Assembly: GCA_050943215.1 (NCBI GenBank)
Contig: JBMNOU010000011.1
Location: forward strand, 1 to 40,020
Reading direction: 5' to 3'
Length of the DNA: 40,020 nucleotides
Source: JBMNOU01 sp050943215
Lineage (GTDB): Bacteria; Bacillota; Clostridia; Christensenellales; SZUA-584
The position numbers and the translations under genes were made by a program. Under the pieces are notes generated by a model. That model was not told the DNA's origin and ran no database searches. It was given only the letters and a program-made list of their open reading frames with translations. Below, piece after piece: positions 6,697 to 14,601 of this stretch (position 1 is the first letter of the stretch; every line of letters starts with the position of its first letter).

Positions 6697-7847
6697 GTGT
6701 TTTTATTTTTCGCTTCTCTACCGGCCATATTAAATGTGATACCCATAACAATTGCGCATATTCCTGAAGTTAAGAATATCGGTATAAAGTTTGTACCCAC
6801 AACCAATGCCCCCGCAACCAGCGGCATCGTTGCGCCGCCAAAACCAGCAATCGACATCATGACATTGGATATTATTCCCACATTCTGCGGATATTTTTTT
6901 GTAGCAATGTCTATCATTATCGGCCATATTGGACCAGCAAACAGTCCGAGTGTACCGTAGCCTATAAGCTTCACTGCTGAAACCGGGGTCAGCACTATGA
7001 TAAGAAGGCTTAAAATGATTCCTACGCATCCAATTGTAACTGTTGTTTTGTGTTTTAATTTAATCGCACCAAGTAACATCCTTGAGGGTATCATACCAGC
7101 TGACAAGAGACTGATCGAAACTGCGCTGAACTCTGGGGCGCCAAGCGTAAGTTCAAAATAGCTGTCTGTAAAAAAAGCGACGCACCCCTCAACGCCCACA
7201 GACATGAATACCGCTACAGCAATCAGTATAAAAGTTTTTTTGGTAAAAAATCTAAATGCCTCTCCTATACCGGCTTTTTCGACACCTGATATGTCGTTTT
7301 TTTGTCTGGTAAAAAGAAATAGCACATAAAGAGCCAAAAAAATGGCACATGCCAGGCCAAACAAGTCGCGATACATTAAGCCAGTTTTAAAAAGTGCTTC
7401 ACAGGCAAAAGGAGATAAAACAGCGCCCAAACTGAAGAATGCCTGAGATATGCCAAGATGAAATGCCGATTTATCTCTAAACTCGGCTGCCAACACAGCC
7501 GACATCGTTGCTTCTGTAACACTGAAACCGGCGCCACAGAGGAAAATGCCAATAACAAAAAAGACAAGACTGTTTGTGATGCTAATCAGGAAAGTACCGA
7601 GCACCATCAGCGGCATGGAAATAATAATGATACGTCTTTTTCCGAGCTTTTCGCTAAGAGTGCCAAGAGTCATCGGAGGCAAACAAACGCCCAGATATTG
7701 TATCGCTACAAGAGTGCCCATCATGACATTGGATAAATGAAAATTCTGTGCTATTTGCAGCAGTGATAGCTGATACATCGCAAGATAAACACCGCAAAAA
7801 CCGATAGAAAGATTTGCGGAAAGAGCAATAAGCCGGTGTTGAATCAT
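6693..7847 (-). CDS. MFS transporter, fumarase-linked
   Basis: The 384-aa membrane protein has about 12 hydrophobic segments. The MFS loop 2-3 motif appears as GTLSEKLGKRRIIIIS. I place the start at the ATG at 7845-7847, preceded by AAAAAGGGA at 6 nt spacing; the longer frame would run back into the fumarase beta gene. It follows fumarase beta by 19 nt on the same strand, so all three genes are probably co-transcribed. By context it may move a dicarboxylate or related organic acid, but the sequence does not fix the substrate. No separate terminator is seen before the downstream tRNA-Thr. Confidence 0.85.
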   Translation of the reverse strand: MIQHRLIALSANLSIGFCGVYLAMYQLSLLQIAQNFHLSNVMMGTLVAIQYLGVCLPPMTLGTLSEKLGKRRIIIISMPLMVLGTFLISITNSLVFFVIGIFLCGAGFSVTEATMSAVLAAEFRDKSAFHLGISQAFFSLGAVLSPFACEALFKTGLMYRDLFGLACAIFLALYVLFLFTRQKNDISGVEKAGIGEAFRFFTKKTFILIAVAVFMSVGVEGCVAFFTDSYFELTLGAPEFSAVSISLLSAGMIPSRMLLGAIKLKHKTTVTIGCVGIILSLLIIVLTPVSAVKLIGYGTLGLFAGPIWPIMIDIATKKYPQNVGIISNVMMSIAGFGGATMPLVAGALVVGTNFIPIFLTSGICAIVMGITFNMAGREAKNKNT

Positions 7848-7866
7848 AGCAAATCCCTTTTTGTTG

Positions 7867-8400
7867 TTATTTGGCATTTCTGTCATAGACGCTGTTGCCG
7901 TAGCAATCAATAGCCACAATCAGTGGGACTTTGTCAAATGTAACCTGCCGGATTGCTTCGGTGCCAAGATCCAGAAAAGCAATATCGTCAACAGCTGTGA
8001 TATGCGATGCGATCAGCGCGCCCGCACCGCCTACGGCACCAAAGTATACCGCTCCGTTGCGTACGATCGCATCACGTACTTCTTTTGAGACAGGACCTTT
8101 GCCGATAACAAATGAAAGCCCCATCTCATATAAAGCCGGCGCATACGCATTCATGCGGGAAGACGTGGTGGGGCCGCATGAATTGATAATACGCCCCGGC
8201 ATAGGAGGACATGGCCCTGCATAATAAATACCGCTTGATTGGATAGAAATGGGGAGCTTCTTCCCCAGCCGGATCATTTCAAAAAGCCGCGCGTGCGCTG
8301 CATCCCGCGCTGTATATACTTTCCCGGATAAAACCACGCTGTCACCCGCAGCAAGCTTTTGAATATCGCCAAACAAAAGAGGTGTGTTAAGCTGTATCAT
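7867..8400 (-). CDS. fumB: Class I fumarate hydratase, beta subunit
   Basis: The 177-aa product matches the beta subunit (C-terminal domain) of the two-subunit, iron-sulfur class I fumarase/L(+)-tartrate dehydratase family. Visible landmarks are GDSVVLSGKVYTARDAAHARL, YYAGPCPP, GPTTSSRM and GKGPVS. It pairs with the alpha subunit, encoded 9 nt upstream, to interconvert fumarate and malate. The Shine-Dalgarno AAGGAG supports the start. Whether tartrate or fumarate is the main substrate cannot be decided by eye; fumarase is the usual role. The gene symbol is used in the two-subunit sense, not for E. coli FumB. Confidence 0.9.
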   Translation of the reverse strand: MIQLNTPLLFGDIQKLAAGDSVVLSGKVYTARDAAHARLFEMIRLGKKLPISIQSSGIYYAGPCPPMPGRIINSCGPTTSSRMNAYAPALYEMGLSFVIGKGPVSKEVRDAIVRNGAVYFGAVGGAGALIASHITAVDDIAFLDLGTEAIRQVTFDKVPLIVAIDCYGNSVYDRNAK

Positions 8401-8409
8401 ATTTTCTCC

Positions 8410-9246
8410 TTATAGGACAACATGCGCATGCCTTGATGCATGGCATTGGAAGTTTACCGCAACGGGCAGTCCCGCAATATGCGTCGGGTATTTCGCGATA
8501 TGTACAGCCAGACAATAATTTTTGCCGCCAAAACCCATAGCTCCAATATTCAATGCATTTACCTGCTGTTTGAGAGTATGCTCCAGCTCTTTTAGATCAT
8601 TGTCGTTGTTTTGGGTGCCTATCTGTCGCAATAGTTGTTTTTTCGCCAAAAGAGCACATTTTTCAAAAGTGCCGCCGATGCCCACTCCAATCACAACAGG
8701 GGGACAAGGGCTGCCCCCGGCGATTTTCACGCAATCAATCACAAAATTTTTGATTCCATCAATGCCGTCGCTTGGTTTGAGCATTCCAATACGACTCATA
8801 TTCTCGCTGCCAAAGCCTTTTGGCGCCACAGAAATAACGATCTTGTCTCCCTTAACAATATCATAGTGAATAACGGCAGGTGTATTATCATTTGTGTTTT
8901 TGCCGGTTATCGGATCACGCACCGATTTCCGGAAAAACCCTATCTCATAGGCCTGCCGTACACCTTCGTTAATCGCCTTTTCAAGTGAGCCTTCAATATG
9001 CACGTCCTGACCCAAATCCACAAAAACAACAGCCATGCCGGTATCCTGACAATAGGGCATGCCGGTCTCTTCTGAAATACGCGCATTTTCTATTAGCTGA
9101 CTAAGCGCTTCCTTAGACGGAGGACAAGTCTCTTGTTGATACGCTTCTTTGATGGCGGATAATACATCGCTGCCCGGCATACGACATGCGGATAGAAAAA
9201 GGCCACATACCGATTGTTTGATCATCTCACTGTTAACCGTTCGCAT
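8410..9246 (-). CDS. fumA: Class I fumarate hydratase, alpha subunit
   Basis: The 278-aa product is the iron-sulfur catalytic subunit of oxygen-sensitive class I fumarase. The likely [4Fe-4S] ligands are C66 in PYCQDTG, C181 in GGSPCPP and C268 in FQCHASRHA. The ATG at 9244-9246 gives the normal family length of about 280 aa and has AAAGGA upstream. The longer frame to 9345 would add an atypical N-terminus covering the promoter. A labile cluster fits an anaerobic host. It leads a fumA-fumB-MFS unit that could supply fumarate/malate interconversion for an incomplete citric acid cycle. Confidence 0.92.
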   Translation of the reverse strand: MRTVNSEMIKQSVCGLFLSACRMPGSDVLSAIKEAYQQETCPPSKEALSQLIENARISEETGMPYCQDTGMAVVFVDLGQDVHIEGSLEKAINEGVRQAYEIGFFRKSVRDPITGKNTNDNTPAVIHYDIVKGDKIVISVAPKGFGSENMSRIGMLKPSDGIDGIKNFVIDCVKIAGGSPCPPVVIGVGIGGTFEKCALLAKKQLLRQIGTQNNDNDLKELEHTLKQQVNALNIGAMGFGGKNYCLAVHIAKYPTHIAGLPVAVNFQCHASRHAHVVL

Positions 9247-9273
9247 AAATGTGTCCTTTACTTTGATATTTTT

Positions 9274-9302
9274 ATTATAATTGATTGCAATTGTATTGTA
9301 AA
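9274..9302 (-). promoter_or_regulatory. Fumarase operon promoter
   Basis: On the minus strand TTTACA (9297-9302) and TATAAT (9274-9279) have a 17-nt spacer. The spacer contains the palindrome ATTGCAAT, a possible operator. The leader to the fumA ATG is about 25 nt. Confidence 0.65.
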
Positions 9303-9428
9303 CACATATTGCCCAACCTTCCACAATAGCCTTTAGATAAAACAAAAAACGGTTTTAGCAGACTTTAATAGCTTGCTGTTTCAGTCGTTATTATAGGGTT
9401 GAAAAGACCTTATTTTTTATGTTAAGGG

Positions 9429-9456
9429 TTGACTTTTTAATGTTTCATGTTAAAAT
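9429..9456 (+). promoter_or_regulatory. tRNA-Leu promoter
   Basis: TTGACT (9429-9434) and TAAAAT (9451-9456) have a 16-nt spacer. The predicted start, near 9463, is about 17 nt before the tRNA. Confidence 0.6.
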
Positions 9457-9479
9457 AATATTCTGTGATAAATCGATAT

Positions 9480-9563
9480 GCGGTCGTGGCGGAACAGGCA
9501 GACGCGTACGTTTGAGGGGCGTATGGGTATCCCGTACCGGTTCAAGTCCGGTCGACCGCACCA
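9480..9563 (+). tRNA. tRNA-Leu(GAG)
   Basis: This 84-nt class II tRNA has acceptor GCGGTCG/CGACCGC, an anticodon stem around loop TTGAGGG (anticodon GAG, Leu CTC/CTT), a long variable arm (about ATGGGTATCCCGT) and a T-loop TTCAAGT. The discriminator is A and CCA is encoded. It stands alone between its own promoter and a terminator. Confidence 0.95.
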
Positions 9564-9567
9564 AAAA

Positions 9568-9597
9568 GAAAGAGCTCTGGCATCCCAGGCTCTTTTA
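9568..9597 (+). terminator. Terminator of tRNA-Leu
   Basis: AAGAGC-CTGG pairs with CCAG-GCTCTT around CATC, with one bulged T, and is followed by TT and an AT-rich tail. It starts 5-7 nt after the tRNA CCA. Confidence 0.7.
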
Positions 9598-9666
9598 AAT
9601 TTACTTCGGTTTATAGAAATATACGCTATACCGATCATGTTAATAGCTCTACCGTAGGCCTTGCAT

Positions 9667-10335
9667 TTATTTTCTTCTCTTTGACGCATGTTCAAGGTTC
9701 TGGATGTCATGCATAGATCCGATGACGACAAGTGTATCTTTACATTTAAGAACGCTGTCACCAGACGGATTAATGTTTAAACTATCGTCAGGAGTTTTTA
9801 TTGCCATAACGTTAATACCGTATCTTTTACGCAGGTCTAGTTCTGTAATCGTTCTTTCTTCCCATTCTTTGGGCACTTCGATCTCAGCAATGCTATATTC
9901 ATCCGACAGATCGATATATTCTAGCAGATTGGAACATGTTAGATGCTGTGCAACGCGAATACCCATATCCCGCTCCGGATACACAACTTTATCCGCGCCA
10001 ATTCTGGACAGTACTTTTCCGTGCAGTTCATCTTGCGCTTTTGCGATCACCGTTGCAACACCTATTTCTTTGCAGAGAATCGTTACCAGTATGCTGGCTT
10101 TTATGTCATCCCCCATACAGATAATAGCCACATCCATATTGCTTATTCCAAGGGCTCTTAAAGATTTTTCATCAGTCGCATCAGCCTGGACGGCATGCGT
10201 CACATAGGGACTTACGGACTCTACCAACTCCTGACTGTTATCTATCGCCAAAACGTCATGTCCCATTTCGTATAATGTTTGTGCCAGAGAAAAGCCGAAC
10301 CTGCCTAAACCGATCACAATATAATTCTTTTTCAT
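9667..10335 (-). CDS. ktrA: Potassium uptake regulatory subunit, RCK domain protein (KtrA type)
   Basis: The 222-aa cytoplasmic protein has an N-terminal Rossmann RCK-N domain with GLGRFG nucleotide-binding loop (about residues 9-14) and D32 as the ribose ligand in VLAID. A C-terminal RCK-C domain follows (about 135-220). KtrA forms an octameric ring that gates the KtrB membrane subunit in response to ATP/ADP, and in many Bacillota RCK-C binds c-di-AMP, which closes uptake. The partner ktrB lies 15 nt upstream on the same strand. TrkA-type naming is an alternative, but the single RCK unit of about 220 aa fits KtrA/KtrC. Confidence 0.92.
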   Translation of the reverse strand: MKKNYIVIGLGRFGFSLAQTLYEMGHDVLAIDNSQELVESVSPYVTHAVQADATDEKSLRALGISNMDVAIICMGDDIKASILVTILCKEIGVATVIAKAQDELHGKVLSRIGADKVVYPERDMGIRVAQHLTCSNLLEYIDLSDEYSIAEIEVPKEWEERTITELDLRKRYGINVMAIKTPDDSLNINPSGDSVLKCKDTLVVIGSMHDIQNLEHASKRRK

Positions 10336-10350
10336 TTTACACCTCTATTA

Positions 10351-11727
10351 TTATCCTACTATTATTTTTTCTTCGGGGTATCTGATTTTCGAATCATCCC
10401 TATTTAACCGGTTAGCTACAGCTAGCATCAGGGTCAGCATCCCCACCCTTCCGCCGTACATGGTAAGCATGATGAGTATTTTACCTAAAACGGAAAGTAA
10501 CGGCGAAATGCCTGTGCTTAAACCGACAGTTCCAAAAGCAGAGAAAACTTCAAACATTATATTTTCAAAAGTAAAAACTCCGTCACTCTTTTCAGTGATA
10601 AAAAGCAATAGCGACACTGTAAGCACTAGAAGAATTGCCAACATAACAATAGCGATCGCACGTAATATCACATTCGTATCAATACGCTTGCCCAATACAT
10701 TCACGTCCCTTTTTCCCCGGACGATAGAAGAAACCAGCAAGACAATGACCGCGGCGGTCGACGTTTTAATACCTCCGCCCGTGCCCGCCGGAGAAGCGCC
10801 AATAAACATCAGTATCATGGTCAATAGTTTGGCTGCGCTGCCCAAGCTATTTTGATCAATCGTATTAAACCCGGCTGTACGCGGCGTCACAGACTGGAAA
10901 GCCGCCGCTAACGCTTTGCCTCCAGGCGTAAGAGCGGGTGACCCTATTGTGTTTTGGTTGCCGTTTTCCAGGATATAGAAAGCCACCGCACCAAAGACAA
11001 TTAGCCCAATCGTAACGATCAGCGCTATTTTAGAATGTAAAGCAAGCCTTGCTGCCTTGCCCATTTTTATTTTCCTTGCGATATCTAGGATAACGACAAA
11101 GCCAATCCCGCCCACAACGATAAGCGCCATTATGGTGACGTTGATGAGAAAATCATTTGCAAATGGAGTTAAGCTTCTAAACCCCCCGATTAAATCAAAT
11201 CCGGCATTGCAAAAAGCAGAAACTGCATGAAAGAACGAAAAATATATTCCCTTAGCAGCGCCATATAAAGGAATAAACCTTATAGACAATGATATCGCGC
11301 CGATAAGCTCAGAGATAAAAGTAACAAGGAGAATTCGTTTGATCATTTTGACCATACCCGAGAGACTCTCTTCGTTTAGTGATTCGCGTATGATTATACG
11401 TTCTCTCAATGATATCCTTTTTCTCATTAAAAGAAAAATCATCGTCGTCACAGTCATAAAACCTAGGCCACCAGCTTGAATAAGCAGGATAATCACGATC
11501 TGGCCAAACACTGAAAAATCAATGCCAGTATCCACAGCAATAAGTCCGGTCACACATACCGCAGATGTCGATGTAAATAGCCCGTTAATAAACCCCAGGC
11601 TGTTTCCATTGGCCGAGGCGACAGGCAGCGTCAGAAGCGCACCACCCAGCAGTATCATGACTAAAAATCCAAGCGCTATAATTTGAACAGGCTGAACTTT
11701 CCGTAACCCTTTTTTTATTTTATCCAA
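10351..11727 (-). CDS. ktrB: Potassium transporter membrane subunit (KtrB/TrkH family)
   Basis: The 458-aa integral membrane protein is built from four channel-like M1-P-M2 repeats. The P-loop filter segments are visible as STSAVCVTGL, AFCNAGFDL, TPRTAGFNT and AFGTVGLSTG, each with the conserved glycine that replaces the K-channel filter. It is the ion-conducting dimer partner of KtrA. The start is a TTG at 11725-11727, supported by AAGGAAG about 8 nt upstream. The promoter lies at 11762-11770. KtrAB normally mediates sodium-linked potassium uptake under osmotic stress. Confidence 0.93.
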   Translation of the reverse strand: MDKIKKGLRKVQPVQIIALGFLVMILLGGALLTLPVASANGNSLGFINGLFTSTSAVCVTGLIAVDTGIDFSVFGQIVIILLIQAGGLGFMTVTTMIFLLMRKRISLRERIIIRESLNEESLSGMVKMIKRILLVTFISELIGAISLSIRFIPLYGAAKGIYFSFFHAVSAFCNAGFDLIGGFRSLTPFANDFLINVTIMALIVVGGIGFVVILDIARKIKMGKAARLALHSKIALIVTIGLIVFGAVAFYILENGNQNTIGSPALTPGGKALAAAFQSVTPRTAGFNTIDQNSLGSAAKLLTMILMFIGASPAGTGGGIKTSTAAVIVLLVSSIVRGKRDVNVLGKRIDTNVILRAIAIVMLAILLVLTVSLLLFITEKSDGVFTFENIMFEVFSAFGTVGLSTGISPLLSVLGKILIMLTMYGGRVGMLTLMLAVANRLNRDDSKIRYPEEKIIVG

Positions 11728-11761
11728 ATTACTTCTTCCTTAAAAAAAATAATTTGTCGCT

Positions 11762-11770
11762 ATTATAGCA
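11762..11770 (-). promoter_or_regulatory. ktrBA promoter, extended -10
   Basis: On the minus strand TGCTATAAT is an extended -10 element about 35 nt before the ktrB start. The -35 region is only AT-rich. No ydaO-type c-di-AMP riboswitch is recognisable in the short leader. The remaining intergenic bases to 11955 hold nothing else that I can support. Confidence 0.5.
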
Positions 11771-11955
11771 TAAATTGTACAAAATAAAAATGATTATTCG
11801 CTTATAAATACGCCATAAATGGCATTGGAACCTCATTCTATTCATTTATGCCTTGCTGCTTGCATAAAACGCAGTATATTAAAATATTGATTACATTTGC
11901 AAAGCTGCTGCTATTGCTTAACATATTTGTACTATTACTAACATACGCTTTTAGA

Positions 11956-11983
11956 TTGAATTCCCCAATAGTTGTGATATAAT
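11956..11983 (+). promoter_or_regulatory. Promoter of MFS gene
   Basis: TTGAAT (11956-11961) and TATAAT (11978-11983) have a 16-nt spacer. The predicted leader is about 75 nt and ends in TAAGGAG before a GTG start. Confidence 0.6.
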
Positions 11984-12065
11984 AATCCGAGTCTGCGAAA
12001 ATATGCAGCCATGGCTCTAAAACACTATTCACTTGATTTAACGCAACAGTTAAGGAGATGACACA

Positions 12066-13253
12066 GTGAAACATCAAAAGGGAACATGGCTTAAGATTAT
12101 AGCCATTGATTTATTAATGCTATGCAACGCATTTTCCATATCGGTCATCGGTCAGATGTTTGATTCGATTAAACAGACATATTCCCTCACATTATCCCAG
12201 GCAGGGCTGCTTCTTTCGGTTCAAAGCGTAGGAGGATTTGTCGTAGCGGTGATCATCATTTTTTTTATTGATTCGTTTAATAAAAAGAAAGTCGTTGTGC
12301 TCTCTGGTATTATGCTATGCCTTTTACTGATAAGCGTCGGAATTCTCTCACCGTTACCTGTGTTATTTTTGATATTCATTATGCTTGGTTTTTTTACAGG
12401 CATGGTCGATACGCTGACCAATGCTGTCATGTCAGAAATTGTCTCGGCAAATCCAGAAAAATACATCAGTTTTATGCATATGCTCTTTAGCCTTGGTGCT
12501 ATAATCGCGCCAATATTATCCTTCGCTATATTCGCCCAACTCGGCCTAACCGGAGTGTTTTTCGTAATGGGTGGAGTCGCGCTGCTGTGGTCGCTTTATT
12601 CGCTGTTTGCATTTAAAACCGATATTAAAAAGCAGCTTTTAAAAGACAGCATTCAAATTAAATACCGTGTGAAAGAATTTATCAAGGTCGTCAAAACGCC
12701 CGGAGTGAAACCTATAGCATACGTTGCATTTATGGTCTGCGCATGGCAGCTAACAGCAATGTACTATTTATCTTCTTTTTTTTCGGGGATTACAGGAAAT
12801 GTCTCGGGCGGTGCGCTTGCTTTATCGGTATTTTTCCTAGGGATGATGGTTTCAAGGCTACTATATGCAAGAGTCGCAAATAAATTTTCTCAGGGGCTTG
12901 TGCTAAGTATCGGCAGTGTCTTGGGCGCTTTTTCCTGGGCGATCGCGCTGTTTGTAACCGACATCACAGCAAAAACGCTTCTTGCGGGTGTGACGGCTTT
13001 CTTTTGCGCCAATAATATACCCATCAGTTTTGCCGCGGCCTGCAAAGTGTCTCCGAACAATACCGCAACGGCAACGGGAATCGTAACTTTCGGGCGTTAC
13101 CTCGCGCTATTTATTTTTCTACCCGTCATTGGCGCGATCGGCGAGCAAACCGGCCTTAATAACGCGCTGTATTTTGCAGCCATCCCGCTAATCTTCGCAA
13201 TCCCCGGCGCGCTTATGCTTCATCAAAGGATGAAGTGTCTGGCCGCTAAATAA
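12066..13253 (+). CDS. MFS transporter
   Basis: The 395-aa protein has about 12 transmembrane helices and resembles sugar- or drug-type major facilitator permeases. A charged cytoplasmic loop (DSFNKKKVVVLSG) follows TM2. The central linker (about 180-208, KTDIKKQLLKDSIQIKYR) separates the two six-helix halves. The start is GTG at 12066 with AAGGAG 10 nt upstream. It is a single-gene unit: ktrB is divergent and the radical SAM gene is convergent with only 11 nt between stop codons and no visible terminator. The substrate is not predictable by eye. Confidence 0.85.
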   Translation: MKHQKGTWLKIIAIDLLMLCNAFSISVIGQMFDSIKQTYSLTLSQAGLLLSVQSVGGFVVAVIIIFFIDSFNKKKVVVLSGIMLCLLLISVGILSPLPVLFLIFIMLGFFTGMVDTLTNAVMSEIVSANPEKYISFMHMLFSLGAIIAPILSFAIFAQLGLTGVFFVMGGVALLWSLYSLFAFKTDIKKQLLKDSIQIKYRVKEFIKVVKTPGVKPIAYVAFMVCAWQLTAMYYLSSFFSGITGNVSGGALALSVFFLGMMVSRLLYARVANKFSQGLVLSIGSVLGAFSWAIALFVTDITAKTLLAGVTAFFCANNIPISFAAACKVSPNNTATATGIVTFGRYLALFIFLPVIGAIGEQTGLNNALYFAAIPLIFAIPGALMLHQRMKCLAAK

Positions 13254-13264
13254 TCTGGCTACAA

Positions 13265-14419
13265 TCAAATAAAACGCTTCATCAGTTCGTTCACAACGAT
13301 GTCTATGTTGGAAGCATTGATGCCGTATTCTTCAATAAAGCTTTTTGCTCTTGCTCTCCTTGCTGGGTCGGATAGATCCTTTGCATTTCTCGTGATTCCG
13401 GTCCTTCTGCCAATTCTGTACAAAATTTTTTCTTGTTCATCAAGTTCAAGAAACCATCTGAGTGCAGCAATCATTTTTTTCTTATCTGCGGGCAGCGTTC
13501 CCTCCACCTCGGGAATTAGGTTGACAATGTGGTCGCTTATCACACTGCTTGAGATGCCTTTAAGATTTTCAATCAGTAAAAGGATTTCATGGACCATTGT
13601 AGTATCATCGGTCCTGGTCAGTATGCCCTCTTCATAGAGTTTGCCCAACCCGGACCGATCGGTGATTGCCAATGTCCGGATACGAATATAGTCAGGATTG
13701 ATCTCGTTGAATGCATCGGCTGTTTCAAGCGCGTTTTCCGCTGAATATTCGACGCCTCCGAGGCCGGGCATAAAATATTCCGACAATTCGATACCGGCCT
13801 TTTTCACCTTTCGCCCGGCAACGATATGCGTTGCTTTATCCGCGCCTTTTTTCATCAACTGCAGCACCGTATTGCTTCCCGATTCCATACCGGTATGTAT
13901 CCTATTAAGCCCTACAGAAGCGATTCTTTTGAGATCCTGATCGCTGATTCTCGCGATCGTATCCGACCTGGCATAAGATGTGATTCTTTCCACCTCAGTA
14001 AAATGACTTTTGATATTCATTAAAATCCGGATCATATCATCCGGTTTTATAACCAGGCTGTTCGCGTCCTGCAAAAAAACGGACTTCATTCCGCTTCTAT
14101 ACCAGCTTAACGCAGAGAGTATCAACTCTTTGCTAAAGCTCTCGGTTTCTATCAGTTGATTCAGCATCGCCTGCCTGCTAAGGCTATTTTCTTTATCCGC
14201 TTTTTTGATTATATCAATACATTCTTTTATCGATTCGATATCTCGGATCACATGTTCAGCGGGTCTGATACTGAATTTCTTATCTTTATAGACACCGCAA
14301 AATTTACACCGATTCCACGGGCAATTTCTCGTTATTCTCAGCAGTAAGCTGTCTGCTTCACTCGGAGGCCTGATCGGACCGATCTCAAACCCACTGTATT
14401 CATTTGATTCGCTTTTCAA
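13265..14419 (-). CDS. Radical SAM protein with CX4CX2C cluster motif
   Basis: The 384-aa product is a radical SAM (COG1032/Elp3-like) enzyme. The cluster motif near the N-terminus is CPWNRCKFC, a CX4CX2C spacing rather than the standard CX3CX2C. Later radical SAM landmarks are ARSDTIARIS, LNRIHTGMESGS and the final GLGG strand-loop of a TIM-like barrel. About 60 residues inserted after the cluster motif (about 60-105) are helical. Its substrate is unknown; related proteins are annotated only as radical SAM. The start is TTG at 14417-14419, supported by GAGGGG 8 nt upstream. It is transcribed alone on the minus strand. Confidence 0.85.
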   Translation of the reverse strand: MKSESNEYSGFEIGPIRPPSEADSLLLRITRNCPWNRCKFCGVYKDKKFSIRPAEHVIRDIESIKECIDIIKKADKENSLSRQAMLNQLIETESFSKELILSALSWYRSGMKSVFLQDANSLVIKPDDMIRILMNIKSHFTEVERITSYARSDTIARISDQDLKRIASVGLNRIHTGMESGSNTVLQLMKKGADKATHIVAGRKVKKAGIELSEYFMPGLGGVEYSAENALETADAFNEINPDYIRIRTLAITDRSGLGKLYEEGILTRTDDTTMVHEILLLIENLKGISSSVISDHIVNLIPEVEGTLPADKKKMIAALRWFLELDEQEKILYRIGRRTGITRNAKDLSDPARRARAKSFIEEYGINASNIDIVVNELMKRFI

Positions 14420-14446
14420 ATTGCCATCCCCTCAGCCATTTAGTTT

Positions 14447-14494
14447 ATTATAATCTGTGCTTCGGTAAACCATGATTTACTGGTAAACCCGAAG
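14447..14494 (-). promoter_or_regulatory. Radical SAM gene promoter with operator-like repeats
   Basis: On the minus strand TATAAT (14447-14452) lies about 28 nt before the TTG start. Upstream, CTTCGG (14460-14465) and CCGAAG (14489-14494) form an outer inverted repeat. Inside are GGTAAACC at 14464-14471 and 14482-14489 (18 bp apart) and a TTTAC-TG-GTAAA dyad. The repeats cover the expected -35 region, so a regulator may bind here. Confidence 0.45.
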
Positions 14495-14558
14495 ACACAT
14501 AATAAGTAACTCGCGACCATTCTGAGTCAATACATATTCATAAGATGCATCGATATGC

Positions 14559-14590
14559 AAAAAGCGGCTGCCTATAAGCCAGCCGCTTTT
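14559..14590 (-). terminator. Terminator of trpB2
   Basis: On the minus strand AAAAGCGGCTG pairs with CAGCCGCTTTT around a 9-10 nt loop and ends in a T run. It is 12 nt after the trpB2 stop codon. Confidence 0.85.
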
Positions 14591-14601
14591 ATGTCAATAT
14601 T

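Noticed and set aside
11838..12077. Minus-strand 79-codon ORF in the ktrB/MFS intergenic region.
   Set aside because: It covers the MFS promoter and start, has no good ribosome binding site and no recognisable protein features.
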